10,763 nt of DNA from Deltaproteobacteria bacterium (lineage in GTDB: Bacteria; Desulfobacterota; DSM-4660; Desulfatiglandales; HGW-15), in NCBI GenBank assembly GCA_021737245.1, contig JAIPEI010000083.1, forward strand, positions 1 through 10,763, given 5' to 3'. Below the pieces are notes generated by a model. That model was not told where the DNA came from. It worked only from the letters and a program-made list of their open reading frames with translations, and did not search any database. Made by a program: the position numbers and the translations under genes. Shown piece by piece: positions 1-6,905 of this stretch. The first letter of the stretch is position 1. Each line of letters starts with the position of its first letter.

Positions 1-2
1 GG

Positions 3-518
3 ATGTCCGAAGCGCTCGCCGCGCGGGGCAAGCTGATCACCGGAGAGACGGTTCTCCCCGTGGCCTGCGACAATTTCACCGGCGAGGCGCTGAGGGTGCT
101 TGGCCCCAAGATCGAGCAGTCGGACGCACTCCTCATCATGACCTGCGCGTTCGGCGTTCAGACCGTTGCCCGGCAGGCGGGAAAGACCGTGATTCCCGCC
201 CTTGACACGCTGTTCGTGGGCAAGGAGTCCGGGGTGGGGCGATTCGACGAGGTCTGCACCCAGTGCGGGAGCTGCATCCTGGGGGAGACCGGCGGCGTCT
301 GCCCGGTGACCGCGTGCCACAAGGGTATGGTGAACGGGCCGTGCGGGGGAACGAACGACGGCATGTGTGAGATCGGCGACGGACGGGACTGCGCGTGGAC
401 CCTGATCTACGAGCGGCTCAAGGAGCTGGGCCGGCTGGATGTGATGAGGCGGTATCAGGCCGCCAGGAACCACCATGCCGCCCCCATGCCGGGGATCTGG
501 CGGGACACCGAGCCTTGA
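3..518 (+). CDS. metV: MetV, C-terminal part of methylenetetrahydrofolate reductase partner subunit (5' truncated by window edge)
   Basis: This is the zinc/iron-sulfur-type partner of MetF in the methylene-THF reductase of the Wood-Ljungdahl pathway, acting in the cytoplasm. The frame is open to the left edge. Aligning it by eye with the complete paralogue at 8286-8954 shows that roughly the first 45-50 residues, including a Cys motif of the CNECVTVCEAGG kind, lie outside the window, so the ATG at position 3 is an internal Met. Visible family marks are CTQCGSC, GGVCPVTAC, NGPCGG, a further Cys in GMCEIG, and DCAW, the usual cysteine-rich MetV C-terminal block. The end RLKELGRLD matches the paralogue's RLTELGRLD. 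A complete metF follows 85 bp downstream on the same strand. Family assignment is firm; the start is unknown. Confidence 0.88.
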   Translation: MSEALAARGKLITGETVLPVACDNFTGEALRVLGPKIEQSDALLIMTCAFGVQTVARQAGKTVIPALDTLFVGKESGVGRFDEVCTQCGSCILGETGGVCPVTACHKGMVNGPCGGTNDGMCEIGDGRDCAWTLIYERLKELGRLDVMRRYQAARNHHAAPMPGIWRDTEP

Positions 519-603
519 GCATGTTGTGCGTGGGACGGGGTTTTGCGCCCTGCCGAGGCTCATCCGCAACAACCAGACCATGATATTTCACACGAGGACG
601 CCC

Positions 604-1491
604 ATGGGAACGACATTCAAGGAAGCGCTGGAGTCGGGGAGGTTCGTGGTGACCTCGGAGGTGGCCCCGCCCAAGGGGACGAACCTCGAGAAGATGAAGC
701 ACCACGTGGAGCTTCTCCGTGACAAGGTGGACGCCATGAACGTGACCGACCATCAGAGCTCGGTCATGCGGTTCCCCTCCCTGGGCGGGGCCCTGCTGGT
801 GAAGGAGATGGGCGGGGAGCCCATTCTCCAGATGACATGCAGGGACCGGAACCGGCTCGCACTGCAGGCGGACCTGCTCTTCGCGGCGACGCGCGGCATC
901 GGGAACGTGCTCTGCCTGACCGGCGACTCGGTGATCCTCGGGGACCACAAGGAGGCCAAGGGGGTGTTCGACCTCGAGTCGAGCCAGCTCCTGGCCGCGG
1001 TTCGCACCCTGGAAAAAGGAAAGGATCTGGGGGGGAATGCACTCGAAGGCTCTCCGGCCTTCTGCGCCGGGGCCATTGTCACCCCGGAGGCCAATCCGCT
1101 GGAGCCCCAGCTCATCAAGTTCGAGAAGAAGATCGACGCCGGGGCCGAGTTCATTCAGACCCAGGCGGTCTACGACCTGGACAACTTCAAGACCTTCATG
1201 GAGTACGCGCGAGCGTTTCCCGTCAAGATCCTGGCCGGCGTCATCCTGCTCACCTCGGCGCCCATGGCGCGCTTCATGAACAAGAACGTGGCCGGCGTCC
1301 GGGTACCCCAGGAGCTCATCGACGAGATGGACGCCGCGCCCAAAGGCCGCAAGGTGGACAAGGGCATCGAGATCGCCGGCAGGATGATTCGAAGGATCCG
1401 GGACGAGCGGATGTGCCACGGGGTCCACATCATGGCGATCGGAAAGGAAGATCGGGTACCCGACATCATGGAGGCGGCCGGGCTGATCTGA
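604..1491 (+). CDS. metF: Methylenetetrahydrofolate reductase, MetF (copy 1)
   Basis: The product (295 aa) is a cytosolic TIM-barrel flavoprotein that interconverts 5,10-methylene-THF and 5-methyl-THF. The start at 604 is chosen because GAGG (594-597) sits 6 bp upstream and MGTTFKEAL begins where MetF proteins normally begin. In-frame starts at 475 and 580 would add residues the family lacks. Glu19 in TSEVAPPKG corresponds to the catalytic general-acid Glu of MetF (E28 in E. coli). VTDHQSS, CRDRNR, LCLTGDSV and AEFIQTQAVYD are the other conserved blocks for folate/FAD binding. Length is normal. It follows metV and precedes a hairpin terminator, so it is the last gene of its unit. It is clearly paralogous to the copy at 7354-8289, but diverged along its whole length. 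Confidence 0.92.
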   Translation: MGTTFKEALESGRFVVTSEVAPPKGTNLEKMKHHVELLRDKVDAMNVTDHQSSVMRFPSLGGALLVKEMGGEPILQMTCRDRNRLALQADLLFAATRGIGNVLCLTGDSVILGDHKEAKGVFDLESSQLLAAVRTLEKGKDLGGNALEGSPAFCAGAIVTPEANPLEPQLIKFEKKIDAGAEFIQTQAVYDLDNFKTFMEYARAFPVKILAGVILLTSAPMARFMNKNVAGVRVPQELIDEMDAAPKGRKVDKGIEIAGRMIRRIRDERMCHGVHIMAIGKEDRVPDIMEAAGLI

Positions 1492-1505
1492 ATCGGCCGG
1501 TACGG

Positions 1506-1546
1506 ACAGAAAACGCCGCGGTGCCCAGACCCGCGGCGTTTTCTGT
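1506..1546. terminator. Bidirectional intrinsic terminator between convergent metF and cytochrome b genes
   Basis: A perfect 16-bp inverted repeat (1506-1521 with 1531-1546) encloses a 9-nt loop. The core of each arm is CGCCGCGG, flanked by AAAA on the left arm and TTTT on the right, so either strand gives a GC-rich stem ending in an A/T tract. It lies 15 bp after the metF stop (+) and 15 bp after the cytochrome b stop (-), exactly where a shared terminator is expected. Confidence 0.88.
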
Positions 1547-1561
1547 TCATGAGGCGCACGC

Positions 1562-2404
1562 TCACCAGGTGATGCGCGGCAGGTTGATGACGGCTCCTAC
1601 CAGAAGAGCAATCCCTGCGGCCATGGCGACAAAGCCGAACAGATAGGATGCGGCCCGAACGAACGGCGGGGCTTCGGTTGCAAGCCGCTCCTCGAAGCGG
1701 CCGGCTTCCTTTAATCGGGCAAGCCAGGCCGGCTTTTCCCGGCGCGTGGATTCCAGGTCCACCGTGCCTTCGAACATGGCCCGGTCCATGGGAAAGCTGT
1801 GCCGTCGAACATGCGCCACAAAGAAGTGGATGATGAAGACGTGGGCCATGGCGAGCAGGGCTTCGATTCGGTGAACCCACAGGGCCACGTTGAGTCCCCA
1901 TCCCGGAACCATGCGGGAGGAGGCGACTGGAAACGCCAGAAGAAGGCCGCTTATTCCGAGGATGACCATTCCCCAGAAGACCGCCCAGTAATCGAACTTC
2001 TCCCAGTAGCCCCAGCGGTCGAACTCCGGATGGGGACGGACGCCGAAGAACCACCCCAGATGCTCGAAGAACTGCCTCGCGTCCCGCGGGGAGGGAACGA
2101 GGGAGTCCGGACCGAGCAGCATCCGTGGAAAACGCCGCCAGTCGATGACCACCAGAAGATAGACCATGTGGATCAGAAAACCGGCGATCATCAGGATGCC
2201 CACGATCTTGTGGAGCACCAGGGCGGATTCATATCCCCCGAACAACCGGCACAGTCCCTTTCCCCAGCCCGTCTCCACGCTCATACGCCCCAGGCCCGTG
2301 GCCCCCTGGACGATAAAGGCCGCCAGGAGCCCCCCGTGAAAAAACCTCTGAAGCGGGGTGAACCGGCGAACCCTGGTGGCTTCGTCATTGGTCTTCGCGT
2401 TCAC
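1562..2404 (-). CDS. Membrane cytochrome b subunit (formate dehydrogenase gamma / Ni-Fe hydrogenase cytochrome b-like)
   Basis: The product is an integral membrane diheme cytochrome b expected to exchange electrons between the quinone pool and the two adjacent c-type cytochromes. From the GTG at 2404 it has 280 aa. About five hydrophobic helices are visible: residues ~24-40, ~60-86, one following FDYWAVF, one around IEALLAMAHVFIIHFF, and a last one near the C terminus. Candidate heme-ligating histidines are H23 (RFFHGG), H65 and H79 (LHKIVG...FLIH), and the H-rich helix with WVHR and AHVFIIHFFVAH. Translation could instead start at GTG 2437, adding 11 residues. I prefer 2404 because the overlap with the upstream cytochrome falls from 53 to 20 bp and an AAAGG lies 8 nt before it. 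It is the last gene of the three-gene cytochrome unit. The exact subfamily and redox partner are not settled by sequence alone. Confidence 0.82.
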   Translation of the reverse strand: MNAKTNDEATRVRRFTPLQRFFHGGLLAAFIVQGATGLGRMSVETGWGKGLCRLFGGYESALVLHKIVGILMIAGFLIHMVYLLVVIDWRRFPRMLLGPDSLVPSPRDARQFFEHLGWFFGVRPHPEFDRWGYWEKFDYWAVFWGMVILGISGLLLAFPVASSRMVPGWGLNVALWVHRIEALLAMAHVFIIHFFVAHVRRHSFPMDRAMFEGTVDLESTRREKPAWLARLKEAGRFEERLATEAPPFVRAASYLFGFVAMAAGIALLVGAVINLPRITW

Positions 2405-3071
2405 GGTGGGTGCCTTTCTTTCCTGCCAGGAGCTCACGGATCCCCCACAGCGCCGTGTGAGGCAGGAACAGCAAAAACGTGCCTGCGGCGATGACGATCA
2501 TGATCCAGAAGACCCAGAACAGCACCGGGAAGGTGGCCTGCGTGCTCAGGAGGGCGGGGTTCGGCTCGTGAACCCGGTAGGTTGCAAACGAGGCATTGGC
2601 CCCCTGGTGACACTTGGCGCAGATATAGGCGTGCCGCCGAATGGGATTCATGGGGGCGTAGTAGTATCGTGACCCCGGGATGGGCTCGCCCCCGTGACAC
2701 TGCCGGCAGGTCAGGTTCGCCCTCGTTGTGTGAAGGTTCCGGGCCTCCTCCGGGTGGCACGTTTCGCATCGCCTCCGGTCATAGAAGCGGATTCCGTAAT
2801 GGGAGTCGGCCAACCGTGTCCGGTCCCGTATGGTCGGCGCATTGGGGCTGTAGCCCACCACGTCCGCCGGCCCCGGACGCGGCTCGATGAACGCCCGCAA
2901 ATGCCGGGGCATGACCTCGTACTCCTCGTAGTACCCGGTGCTCGCTTCCCGGTCCCGATACCTGAGCAGGTGGGAGGCGGCCTCGTCCTGTGCCCGGGCC
3001 TGGGCGGCAAGGATCCACATGATCGCCATGACCACCAGGCATGCAAGCACGCGTTTCCCGGACCCGGTCAT
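2385..3071 (-). CDS. Membrane-anchored triheme cytochrome c
   Basis: The 228-aa protein has an N-terminal Sec signal peptide (hydrophobic core ~8-24, likely cut after ARA at residue 27). Three CxxCH heme-binding motifs follow: CETCH (102-106), CRQCH (122-126) and CAKCH (151-155). One C-terminal transmembrane helix (~181-203) precedes a short basic tail ending at 228. The heme domain should therefore lie in the periplasm, tethered to the inner membrane. Residues 29-100 contain no heme motif and were not recognised. The gene starts 15 bp after the octaheme cytochrome stops, with GGGGA about 7 nt before the ATG, and its 3' end overlaps the cytochrome b gene. The context suggests it passes electrons between cytochrome b and the octaheme lipoprotein. 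Heme count and topology are seen in the sequence; the role is inferred. Confidence 0.85.
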   Translation of the reverse strand: MTGSGKRVLACLVVMAIMWILAAQARAQDEAASHLLRYRDREASTGYYEEYEVMPRHLRAFIEPRPGPADVVGYSPNAPTIRDRTRLADSHYGIRFYDRRRCETCHPEEARNLHTTRANLTCRQCHGGEPIPGSRYYYAPMNPIRRHAYICAKCHQGANASFATYRVHEPNPALLSTQATFPVLFWVFWIMIVIAAGTFLLFLPHTALWGIRELLAGKKGTHREREDQ

Positions 3072-3086
3072 ATCGTTTCCCCATTT

Positions 3087-4364
3087 CTACCGGCTGAACC
3101 GGTAGGATACCGGCTCCTCGACGATGCGCCCCCGGGGCGAGGGAATCACCGCGAGCGTTTCCCACTTTTCCTGGAGCTCCTTCAGATCCTCGTCCTTGTG
3201 CTTGTGGCAGGCCTGACAGGAGTTGGGGATTCGATCGTCCCTCAGCGTGTCTGCGGGGAGCAGGGTCATAAAGACATGGCTGCGAATGTCTCCGGACTCG
3301 GCGCTCTTTGCGATCCGGGGCATGTGGCATCCCAGGCAGTTTGCGAATGAGTGAATGGAGTGGGCCAGGTTTCGGTTCACCTGCACGTGGCACTCGAAGC
3401 ACTGCTTGGAGCCTGCCGAAACGGTCTGAGAGCGGGTGGGCGGCATGCCGACCTGGTGCACGTAGTGGCACGACATGCAGGTTACGCCCTCGGAGTAGTG
3501 CCTGGATTGCCGCCAGTCGATGAACTGCTGGTGGTGGCCCTTGGAAAACTCGTTCGCATAGACGTGCCTCACGTCACCCGCCTCGAACGAGGTGGATCGA
3601 TAGTAGGCCTCGAGCGCCTTACCCGGCTCGTAGCCCACAGGCCATCCCGCGCCTTCGTGTTGGGTTGCACTTCCCCGGTTGTGACAGGAGCCGCAGATCT
3701 GGACGGCCACACCCAGCGTCAGCTTGGCCGGGTTCACGATGGTCTCGCGTTTCTCGAACACGGCGGTCTTGGGCAGCGCCGCATGCCACGATCCTTTCCC
3801 GTGGCAGGCCTCGCAAGCCACCCCGGGCTCGCTGAACGTTCCCTTCTCGAGATCCACGCCCGTGGCATGGCAACCCCCGCATTTGAGCAGCCAGGGTCTC
3901 GCCTGCCAGTCCTGCTCGTGATAGTTCACCCAGCGATGGGTCTCTGCGTTGTACTGGATCGGAGAGATGTAGAGGGTGCCTTCTTTCCTGACCAGGAACC
4001 GCTGTTTCCACTGGCTGCCGATGGTATACAGGATCTCGTCTTCCGCAGGGACGTAGATCTCGTCCGCCGGCACTTTCAACTGGTCGCCGAGCTGCGCGAG
4101 ATCCTCCCGGATGCGTTTCTCCTCGATGGGGACAATGAGGGCGTCCCGGTTTTTCTGAGCGTCCTGGAGCATGCGGCTGTGGAGCGTCATCTTCCAGGAG
4201 TCGTAATGCTCCAGATGGCAGGTCTTGCAGGTCTCCGACCCCACGAACGCCTTCGGGCTGGAGAGGACGGCATCCATGTCCACGGGTTCTTCCCGGCCGC
4301 AGGCGTTTGCGAAGACGGCGACGGCAACCGTGATCCCCATGACGAGCAGCTTGTTTGTCTTCAT
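3087..4364 (-). CDS. Octaheme c-type cytochrome lipoprotein (cytochrome c554-like)
   Basis: The 425-aa product has eight CxxCH motifs at about residues 46, 162, 184, 224, 296, 322, 343 and 383, so it should bind eight c-type hemes outside the cytoplasm. The signal sequence ends in FANAC (Cys22), a plausible lipobox, implying a lipid anchor. The segment FVGSETCKTCHLEHYDSW resembles the start of cytochrome c554-type domains, and NCLGCHMP is a turn common in multiheme cytochromes. ATG 4364 is chosen because AAAGGAG stands 6 nt before it. The frame is open further upstream (to 4628), but that region encodes no family sequence and contains the promoter. It is the first gene of a unit with the triheme cytochrome and cytochrome b. 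I see no catalytic signature that would make it a nitrite or hydroxylamine enzyme, so an electron carrier or terminal transfer role is the cautious reading. Confidence 0.87.
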   Translation of the reverse strand: MKTNKLLVMGITVAVAVFANACGREEPVDMDAVLSSPKAFVGSETCKTCHLEHYDSWKMTLHSRMLQDAQKNRDALIVPIEEKRIREDLAQLGDQLKVPADEIYVPAEDEILYTIGSQWKQRFLVRKEGTLYISPIQYNAETHRWVNYHEQDWQARPWLLKCGGCHATGVDLEKGTFSEPGVACEACHGKGSWHAALPKTAVFEKRETIVNPAKLTLGVAVQICGSCHNRGSATQHEGAGWPVGYEPGKALEAYYRSTSFEAGDVRHVYANEFSKGHHQQFIDWRQSRHYSEGVTCMSCHYVHQVGMPPTRSQTVSAGSKQCFECHVQVNRNLAHSIHSFANCLGCHMPRIAKSAESGDIRSHVFMTLLPADTLRDDRIPNSCQACHKHKDEDLKELQEKWETLAVIPSPRGRIVEEPVSYRFSR

Positions 4365-4595
4365 TTCTTTCTCCTTTGGCAAGGACCGTTGCCGGCTGCA
4401 TTCCAAAACCGATGGACGTCTTGACCCGAGGGATCCACGGGGAATCAGGATCTCGAGGGGCAAGCCGCCCGACTTTTGAACTACACCAAAGGGAAAAGCC
4501 GTCTGGAGGAGGAAGCGTGCGCAAGTGGAGGGCAGGAGAGGAACCGCGGTCAGGGGGAGCTGTCTGCGAGTGATTCCGGATGGAAACCGGCTATA

Positions 4596-4608
4596 CCCTA
4601 CGATAGGG
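4596..4608. promoter_or_regulatory. Small inverted repeat over the -10 box, possible operator
   Basis: CCCTA-CGA-TAGGG is a perfect 5-bp inverted repeat with a 3-nt centre that spans the proposed -10 hexamer. A repressor binding here would block the promoter, but short palindromes are frequent by chance and no regulator gene for it is evident. Confidence 0.25.
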
Positions 4609-4628
4609 CCGGGAATTGTGGATGTCAA
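4600..4628 (-). promoter_or_regulatory. Sigma-70-like promoter for the cytochrome operon
   Basis: On the - strand TTGACA (4628-4623) is a perfect -35 box, and TATCGT (4605-4600) is a four-of-six -10 box, with a spacer of exactly 17 bp. A T-rich run lies just upstream of the -35 box. It faces the octaheme cytochrome start at 4364. Confidence 0.55.
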
Positions 4629-4652
4629 AAAATATTTCCTGCAAAGCGCCTC

Positions 4653-4672
4653 AGCCGGCAGGAAGCCCGGCT
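4653..4672 (-). terminator. Weak hairpin at the end of the AI-2E-family gene
   Basis: AGCCGG and CCGGCT form a 6-bp stem with an 8-nt loop starting at the stop codon of the permease gene. The T-rich run lies about 20 nt further on rather than directly after the stem, so efficient intrinsic termination is doubtful. Confidence 0.25.
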
Positions 4673-5721
4673 CAGCCTTCGTCCCCAGCCCCGGCCAGGG
4701 GGGCCGCCGCCTGGCCCGATCCCATCAGGATGGCGATACGACGGGTGTCCTCCTTGCTCTCCAGGGCGATCTTGACGATCATGGTGAGCGGGACGGAGAG
4801 GAGCATGCCCACGGGGCCCAGTACCCACCCCCAGAAGACCAGGGAGAGCCACACCACCAGCGTGGAGAGCCCCAGGCGCCGCCCCAGGAGACGGGGCTCC
4901 AGGAAGCTGCCGAAGGCGACATTGGCGGCCAGGTATCCCAGCGCGGCGAGGAGCGCGGAACCGAGGCCCAGCTGGAGAAGGGCGAGCAGGCAGGCGGGGA
5001 TCGCGGCGATGATCGACCCGATGTTCGGGACGTAGTTCAGGAGAAAGGCGAGCAGACCCCAGAGTATGGGATAGTCGACGCCCAGGACGGCGAGCCAGAT
5101 TCCCACGACGAGCCCGGTGAGCAGGCTGAAGAAGGTCTTGATAGCCAGGTAACGGTTCAGGCTTTCCATGAAACCACCGAGCCGGGAAAGGGAATCCTCT
5201 TCCGTGCCGGCCAGAACGGCGGCGATCTTTCTAGGCAGGGTCGATGCCTCGAACAGGATGAACACGAGTGTCAGGATGATCATGAAAACGTTCGTGAGGA
5301 CCCCGCTCAACCCCTTGAGGGTGTTGGCGGCGAAGCCCATGGCCTTTCCCGGATTGACGGTGTCCCTGAGGACCTTGGTCGAGACGTCGAACCCCAGCCC
5401 CTCCAGCCAGCCCAGAATTCCGGCGGTCTTTTCCGCGAGCCGGTCCTGATAGGCGGGCAGGGCGTCGGTGAATCCCTGCAGGCTGGTCCCCACGAAGGTG
5501 ATCAGAATGAGACCGGCGAACAGGATGACCACCAGGGTCGAGCAGACAGCCAGGGTGTTGGGGATGCCCTTGCGCTTCAGCCAGAAGAGGAGGGGGGCGC
5601 AGATGATCGAAATGAATACGGCCAGGAGAAACGGGACCAGAAGGTCGGCGGCCGCACGCATGCCGGCGACCACTACGACAAACGCGGCTGCTGTAAAAAG
5701 GAAACGGCTTCCACTGGGCAC
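4672..5721 (-). CDS. AI-2E family transporter (PerM/UPF0118-type integral membrane protein)
   Basis: The 349-aa polytopic inner-membrane protein belongs to the AI-2E family, named after an E. coli member linked to autoinducer-2 export. Other members act in Na+/H+ antiport, and the substrate cannot be read from sequence. Three hydrophobic segments occupy about residues 5-77. A long, less hydrophobic helical region (~78-140) follows, then four or more helices. The family hallmark NYVPNIGSIIAAIP is present, as is the conserved late stretch with FLEPRLLGRRLGLS and GWVLGPVGMLLSVPLT. Start GTG 5721 is chosen because GAGGAGGGG lies 8 nt upstream and the resulting length is typical. The frame runs on to a TTG at 5820, but that part is REP-like repeat, not family sequence. 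It is separated from the ACT-protein gene by 165 bp, so its membership in the upstream operon is uncertain. Confidence 0.86.
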   Translation of the reverse strand: MPSGSRFLFTAAAFVVVVAGMRAAADLLVPFLLAVFISIICAPLLFWLKRKGIPNTLAVCSTLVVILFAGLILITFVGTSLQGFTDALPAYQDRLAEKTAGILGWLEGLGFDVSTKVLRDTVNPGKAMGFAANTLKGLSGVLTNVFMIILTLVFILFEASTLPRKIAAVLAGTEEDSLSRLGGFMESLNRYLAIKTFFSLLTGLVVGIWLAVLGVDYPILWGLLAFLLNYVPNIGSIIAAIPACLLALLQLGLGSALLAALGYLAANVAFGSFLEPRLLGRRLGLSTLVVWLSLVFWGWVLGPVGMLLSVPLTMIVKIALESKEDTRRIAILMGSGQAAAPLAGAGDEG

Positions 5722-5819
5722 GGGGTTTTCCCCTCCTCGAGTTCGGGACGTTGTCGAAACGAGCAAACGGGGTTCGAACCAGCCAGGCGCAAAGCTACCA
5801 CGGAAAACCGAAGGGGACA

Positions 5820-5905
5820 AGGGGACGTTGCCGTATCTGAAGGCACGACAACACCCGCAGCCTCCGCACGGATTGAGTAACCGGAACTATGCAGGAACGT
5901 CCCCT
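5820..5905. repeat. REP-like inverted repeat in the ACT-gene / AI-2E-gene gap
   Basis: AGGGGACGTT (5820-5829) and AACGTCCCCT (5896-5905) are perfect 10-bp inverted arms 66 bp apart. A partial extra copy, AAGGGGACAA, sits just left (5811-5820). Short GGGGACGTT-type palindromes are, from general knowledge, typical of dispersed extragenic repeats mobilised by RAYT transposases. The right arm runs into the 3' end of the ACT-protein gene. Whether it recurs in this genome cannot be seen from one window. Confidence 0.45.
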
Positions 5906-6882
5906 GTCATCACCGACGGCACCTCGAAGCACTCCTGGATCGTATCGAGGGCTGCGTCCAGGTCCCGGCCCGGGACCGCGCCGGTGATGGAGGCGACCGT
6001 GCAGTTGAGCGCCAGGAGGGGAACGCTGTTTTGCCCGAGGGCGGCGAGCAGCTCGCTCGTGATGCCGTATCGGTCCCCGAAGTGAGGGCCGTTCATGGAG
6101 AAGACCGCGACGGGCTCAGCCGGGGAATCGGACGGTTCACCCCCCTGCGCCCGGGGCAGGCAGTAGGTCAGATGGAACGGGCCGTTGGACCGGAAGGGCC
6201 CGGAGACGATCAGGCTGAGCCGGAGACCGCGTTCGGCCGCCTCGCTCAGCACCGGCGCCGCTGTGGACAGGCTGGGGTCGTCCAGAAGGATCGATACGAG
6301 CTGCTGGTTCGTGCGGCAAATCACCCCGTACACCTTGGGCCGCTTCTCCTGGTAGGAGGCCACCACCTCCTTGTACAGGGCCTCCTTACCTTCCTGGGCT
6401 GCCTTCCACTCCTCCGGCGTACGGCAGGTCCTGAAGGTGAAGGCTTCGAACAGGACCCTGCTCACCGGCTCCAGCTGCTCCTCCCGGATGAGAACGGACA
6501 GGGCGGAAGGGGAGTTGGCCATGCCTTGGACGGCCAGCCCCGCCCGCCCGAAGGAAGAAAAGAGCGCCGCCGGGATCCCCGGGTCGCTCTGGTGGGGAAA
6601 GAGGGAGACGATGGCGCAGGACCGGCAGCGGCAGGTGACTTCGCCGAACGAGCCTTCCTTCAGGAGAGAGAGAACCTTTTTCTCGTACAGGGCTTCCACG
6701 GCGAGCGTGATGAGGCACCCCTGCCCGTGGCGCACGACCGTCACGTAGGGCAGATTGATCCCGGCCCCGGCAATGGCCTTGCTCAGCAAAAGGGGGGCCC
6801 CGCCCCCCTCCGGCGGGCAGGACAGGGCGAAGGCGGACACCCCCTTCAGGACCTTGCTGCCGTTCAGCCTTTGAGAAGTCAT
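5887..6882 (-). CDS. Stand-alone protein with four ACT-like domains (aspartokinase-type regulatory domain, no kinase)
   Basis: The 331-aa soluble protein appears to contain four ACT-like units: ~14-74, ~84-150, ~182-242 and ~256-322. The last is the clearest, with NGPHFGDRYGITSELLAALGQNSV followed by SITGAVPGRDLDAALDTI, the beta-alpha-beta pattern and Gly turn seen in the C-terminal ACT pairs of aspartate kinases. The second has IVSLF...GIPAALFSSFGRAGLAV. No kinase or other catalytic domain is present. ACT domains usually bind amino acids or other small ligands, so a sensory or allosteric role is likely, but the ligand is unknown. A Cys-rich CRCRSC occurs at 84-89. The gene begins 23 bp after the response regulator gene and is probably co-transcribed with it. 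Its last codons (residues 326-331, TGDVPA) overlap a REP-like repeat arm. No strong Shine-Dalgarno is seen before ATG 6882. Confidence 0.7.
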   Translation of the reverse strand: MTSQRLNGSKVLKGVSAFALSCPPEGGGAPLLLSKAIAGAGINLPYVTVVRHGQGCLITLAVEALYEKKVLSLLKEGSFGEVTCRCRSCAIVSLFPHQSDPGIPAALFSSFGRAGLAVQGMANSPSALSVLIREEQLEPVSRVLFEAFTFRTCRTPEEWKAAQEGKEALYKEVVASYQEKRPKVYGVICRTNQQLVSILLDDPSLSTAAPVLSEAAERGLRLSLIVSGPFRSNGPFHLTYCLPRAQGGEPSDSPAEPVAVFSMNGPHFGDRYGITSELLAALGQNSVPLLALNCTVASITGAVPGRDLDAALDTIQECFEVPSVMTGDVPA

Positions 6883-6905
6883 GTCGACAAGAGATCCGGG
6901 CGGCG

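Larger units (their letters stand above)
4365..4671 (-). other. Long intergenic leader upstream of the cytochrome operon
   Basis: These 307 bp between the AI-2E-family gene and the octaheme cytochrome contain no credible gene. On the - strand they hold the Shine-Dalgarno of the cytochrome gene, a promoter candidate at 4600-4628 and a weak hairpin near 4653-4672. Transcription from that promoter would give an untranslated leader of roughly 230 nt. I do not recognise a riboswitch in it. Confidence 0.5.

Noticed and set aside
475..603. Upstream extension of metF to the ATG at 475 or 580
   Set aside because: The extra residues do not resemble MetF, part overlaps metV, and the Shine-Dalgarno at 594-597 fits ATG 604.
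418..1428. 336-codon open frame on the - strand opposite metV/metF
   Set aside because: It is an antisense shadow of metF with no recognisable domain; the + strand genes carry all conserved motifs.
5763..5800. GGTTCGAACC resembling a tRNA T-arm, with a nearby ACCA
   Set aside because: The T-stem does not pair properly and no anticodon arm, D-arm or acceptor stem can be placed on either strand; most likely a chance palindrome.
4525..5880. Long open frame (451 codons) on the + strand opposite the AI-2E-family gene
   Set aside because: Its sequence is low-complexity, rich in E, G, D and Q, with no family resemblance. It is the mirror of a clear membrane-protein gene in GC-rich DNA.
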